Positions 5,617 through 5,938 of a stretch of DNA of 5,938 bases are shown here, piece after piece. Under the pieces are notes generated by a model. That model saw only the letters and a list, made by a program, of their open reading frames with translations, was not told the DNA's origin and searched no databases. Location of the stretch: positions 1 through 5,938 of the forward strand of contig DAOTTW010000076.1 in NCBI GenBank assembly GCA_034437615.1, read 5' to 3'. The position numbers and the translations under genes are program-made. Numbering within the stretch: the stretch's first letter is position 1; each line of letters begins with the position of its first letter. The DNA comes from DAOTTW01 sp034437615. GTDB lineage: Bacteria; Chloroflexota; Anaerolineae; Aggregatilineales; Phototrophicaceae.

Positions 5617-5793
5617 GGCCACGAAAGCAGACAAACACGCTGTTATGTGATGCTACCGTCGTGCGGATTCTGTTGATGAAAACCGGATTTATCACGTTGA
5701 CAAGTTAGCAGACATCCGATTCTGCAAATCCCAGTAGATGCCATCGAGAACGAAGCCGACGATACAGCAAACACAGATACGGACGATGAGTAA
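5617..5793 (+). other. Non-genic stretch with possible decayed coding remnant
   Basis: This is the second half of the roughly 400-bp gap between 5395 and 5793; the first half holds the terminator and palindromes. There is no intact gene here. Two short stop-free stretches in different frames look protein-like. Frame A, 5651-5737, reads ADSVDENRIYHVDKLADI and then stops. Frame B, 5701-5793, reads HPILQIPVDAIENEADD and ends in an acidic tail at a TAA that touches the next ATG. Together they could be the frameshifted 3' end of a lost gene. I do not recognise a family, and chance is a real alternative. Confidence 0.3.
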
Positions 5794-5938
5794 ATGTCAG
5801 AAGCAAGCAACGTCAAAACGCAATACAACCGCGAATACTATCAAAAATGGAATTACGCCGACAGGCCACTGAGCAAATACAGCATGTACTGGTTCGCACG
5901 GCGCTACTATGCGGCCCTTGTGCAGCGCTATGCGCCAT
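5794..5938 (+). CDS. Probable class I SAM-dependent methyltransferase, N-terminal fragment
   Basis: The reading frame opens at ATG 5794, directly after an in-frame TAA (5791-5793), and runs 48 codons to the window edge. The peptide is rich in aromatic and basic residues: YNREYYQKWNYADRP (11-25), then SKYSMYWFARRYYAALVQRYAP (27-48). From memory, this pattern is typical of the segment just before the SAM-binding glycine motif (about LEIGCGxG) in class I methyltransferases annotated near cell-envelope or glycan genes. The SAM motif itself would lie beyond the window, so the call rests on the lead-in only. No clear Shine-Dalgarno is visible. The TAAATG junction would allow coupling to an upstream reading frame if one were translated. 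Confidence 0.65.
   Translation, partial: MSEASNVKTQYNREYYQKWNYADRPLSKYSMYWFARRYYAALVQRYAP

Noticed and set aside
5697..5725. TTGACA at 5697-5702 as -35 of a promoter for the methyltransferase
   Set aside because: The bases 16-18 bp downstream (around TTCTGC) do not resemble a -10 box, so a single hexamer is not enough.

Overview
The window looks like chromosomal DNA of a free-living bacterium, most likely a member of the Chloroflexota (Anaerolineae-like). This is inferred from three things: a phosphomutase-like / DUF3090 / PI-kinase-like gene trio otherwise best known from Actinobacteria, the PQQ-dehydrogenase-like secreted propeller with its CxxC blade motif, and short GTAGGG/CCCTAC-flanked palindromes that I associate from memory with such genomes. 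No ribosomal or taxonomic marker gene is present, so the assignment is tentative.

Region 1 (1-3245, minus strand, read right to left) is a compact four-gene cluster that probably forms one operon. It holds a histidine phosphatase of the MSMEG_4193 type (2517-3245), a DUF3090 protein overlapping it by 20 bp (2012-2536), an SCO1664-type PI3/PI4-kinase-like protein (1182-1958), and, after 9 bp, the nuclease subunit SbcD/Mre11 (1-1172, cut by the window start just short of its expected C-terminus). The first three genes are the conserved three-gene system of unknown function known from Actinobacteria (in Mycobacterium tuberculosis Rv2135c-Rv2134c-Rv2133c, near mshC). Here the trio keeps the same order but is followed by a DNA-repair nuclease gene instead of mycothiol genes.

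Region 2 (3246-4803) holds a leader with a candidate promoter for that operon, a pair of adjacent 20-bp palindromes (3414-3470), and a minus-strand gene for a secreted six-bladed beta-propeller related to PQQ-dependent sugar dehydrogenases (3465-4724). The palindromic element supplies the stop codon of the propeller gene. It is flanked by a 10-bp direct repeat, which suggests an insertion that changed the protein's C-terminus.

Region 3 (4725-5938, plus strand) starts with a short divergent intergenic region carrying a TATAAT box. It continues with a YfcE/MJ0936-type metallophosphoesterase (4804-5394) and a strong intrinsic terminator (5422-5472). Then comes about 320 bp with no intact gene, containing two more 20-bp palindromes (5553-5616) and a possible decayed coding remnant ending exactly at the next start codon. 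The window ends in the N-terminal 48 codons of a probable class I methyltransferase (5794 onward).

The most notable points are the unexplained kinase-like/phosphomutase-like/DUF3090 trio linked to sbcD, the family of exactly 20-bp palindromes, and the apparent insertion at the end of the propeller gene.
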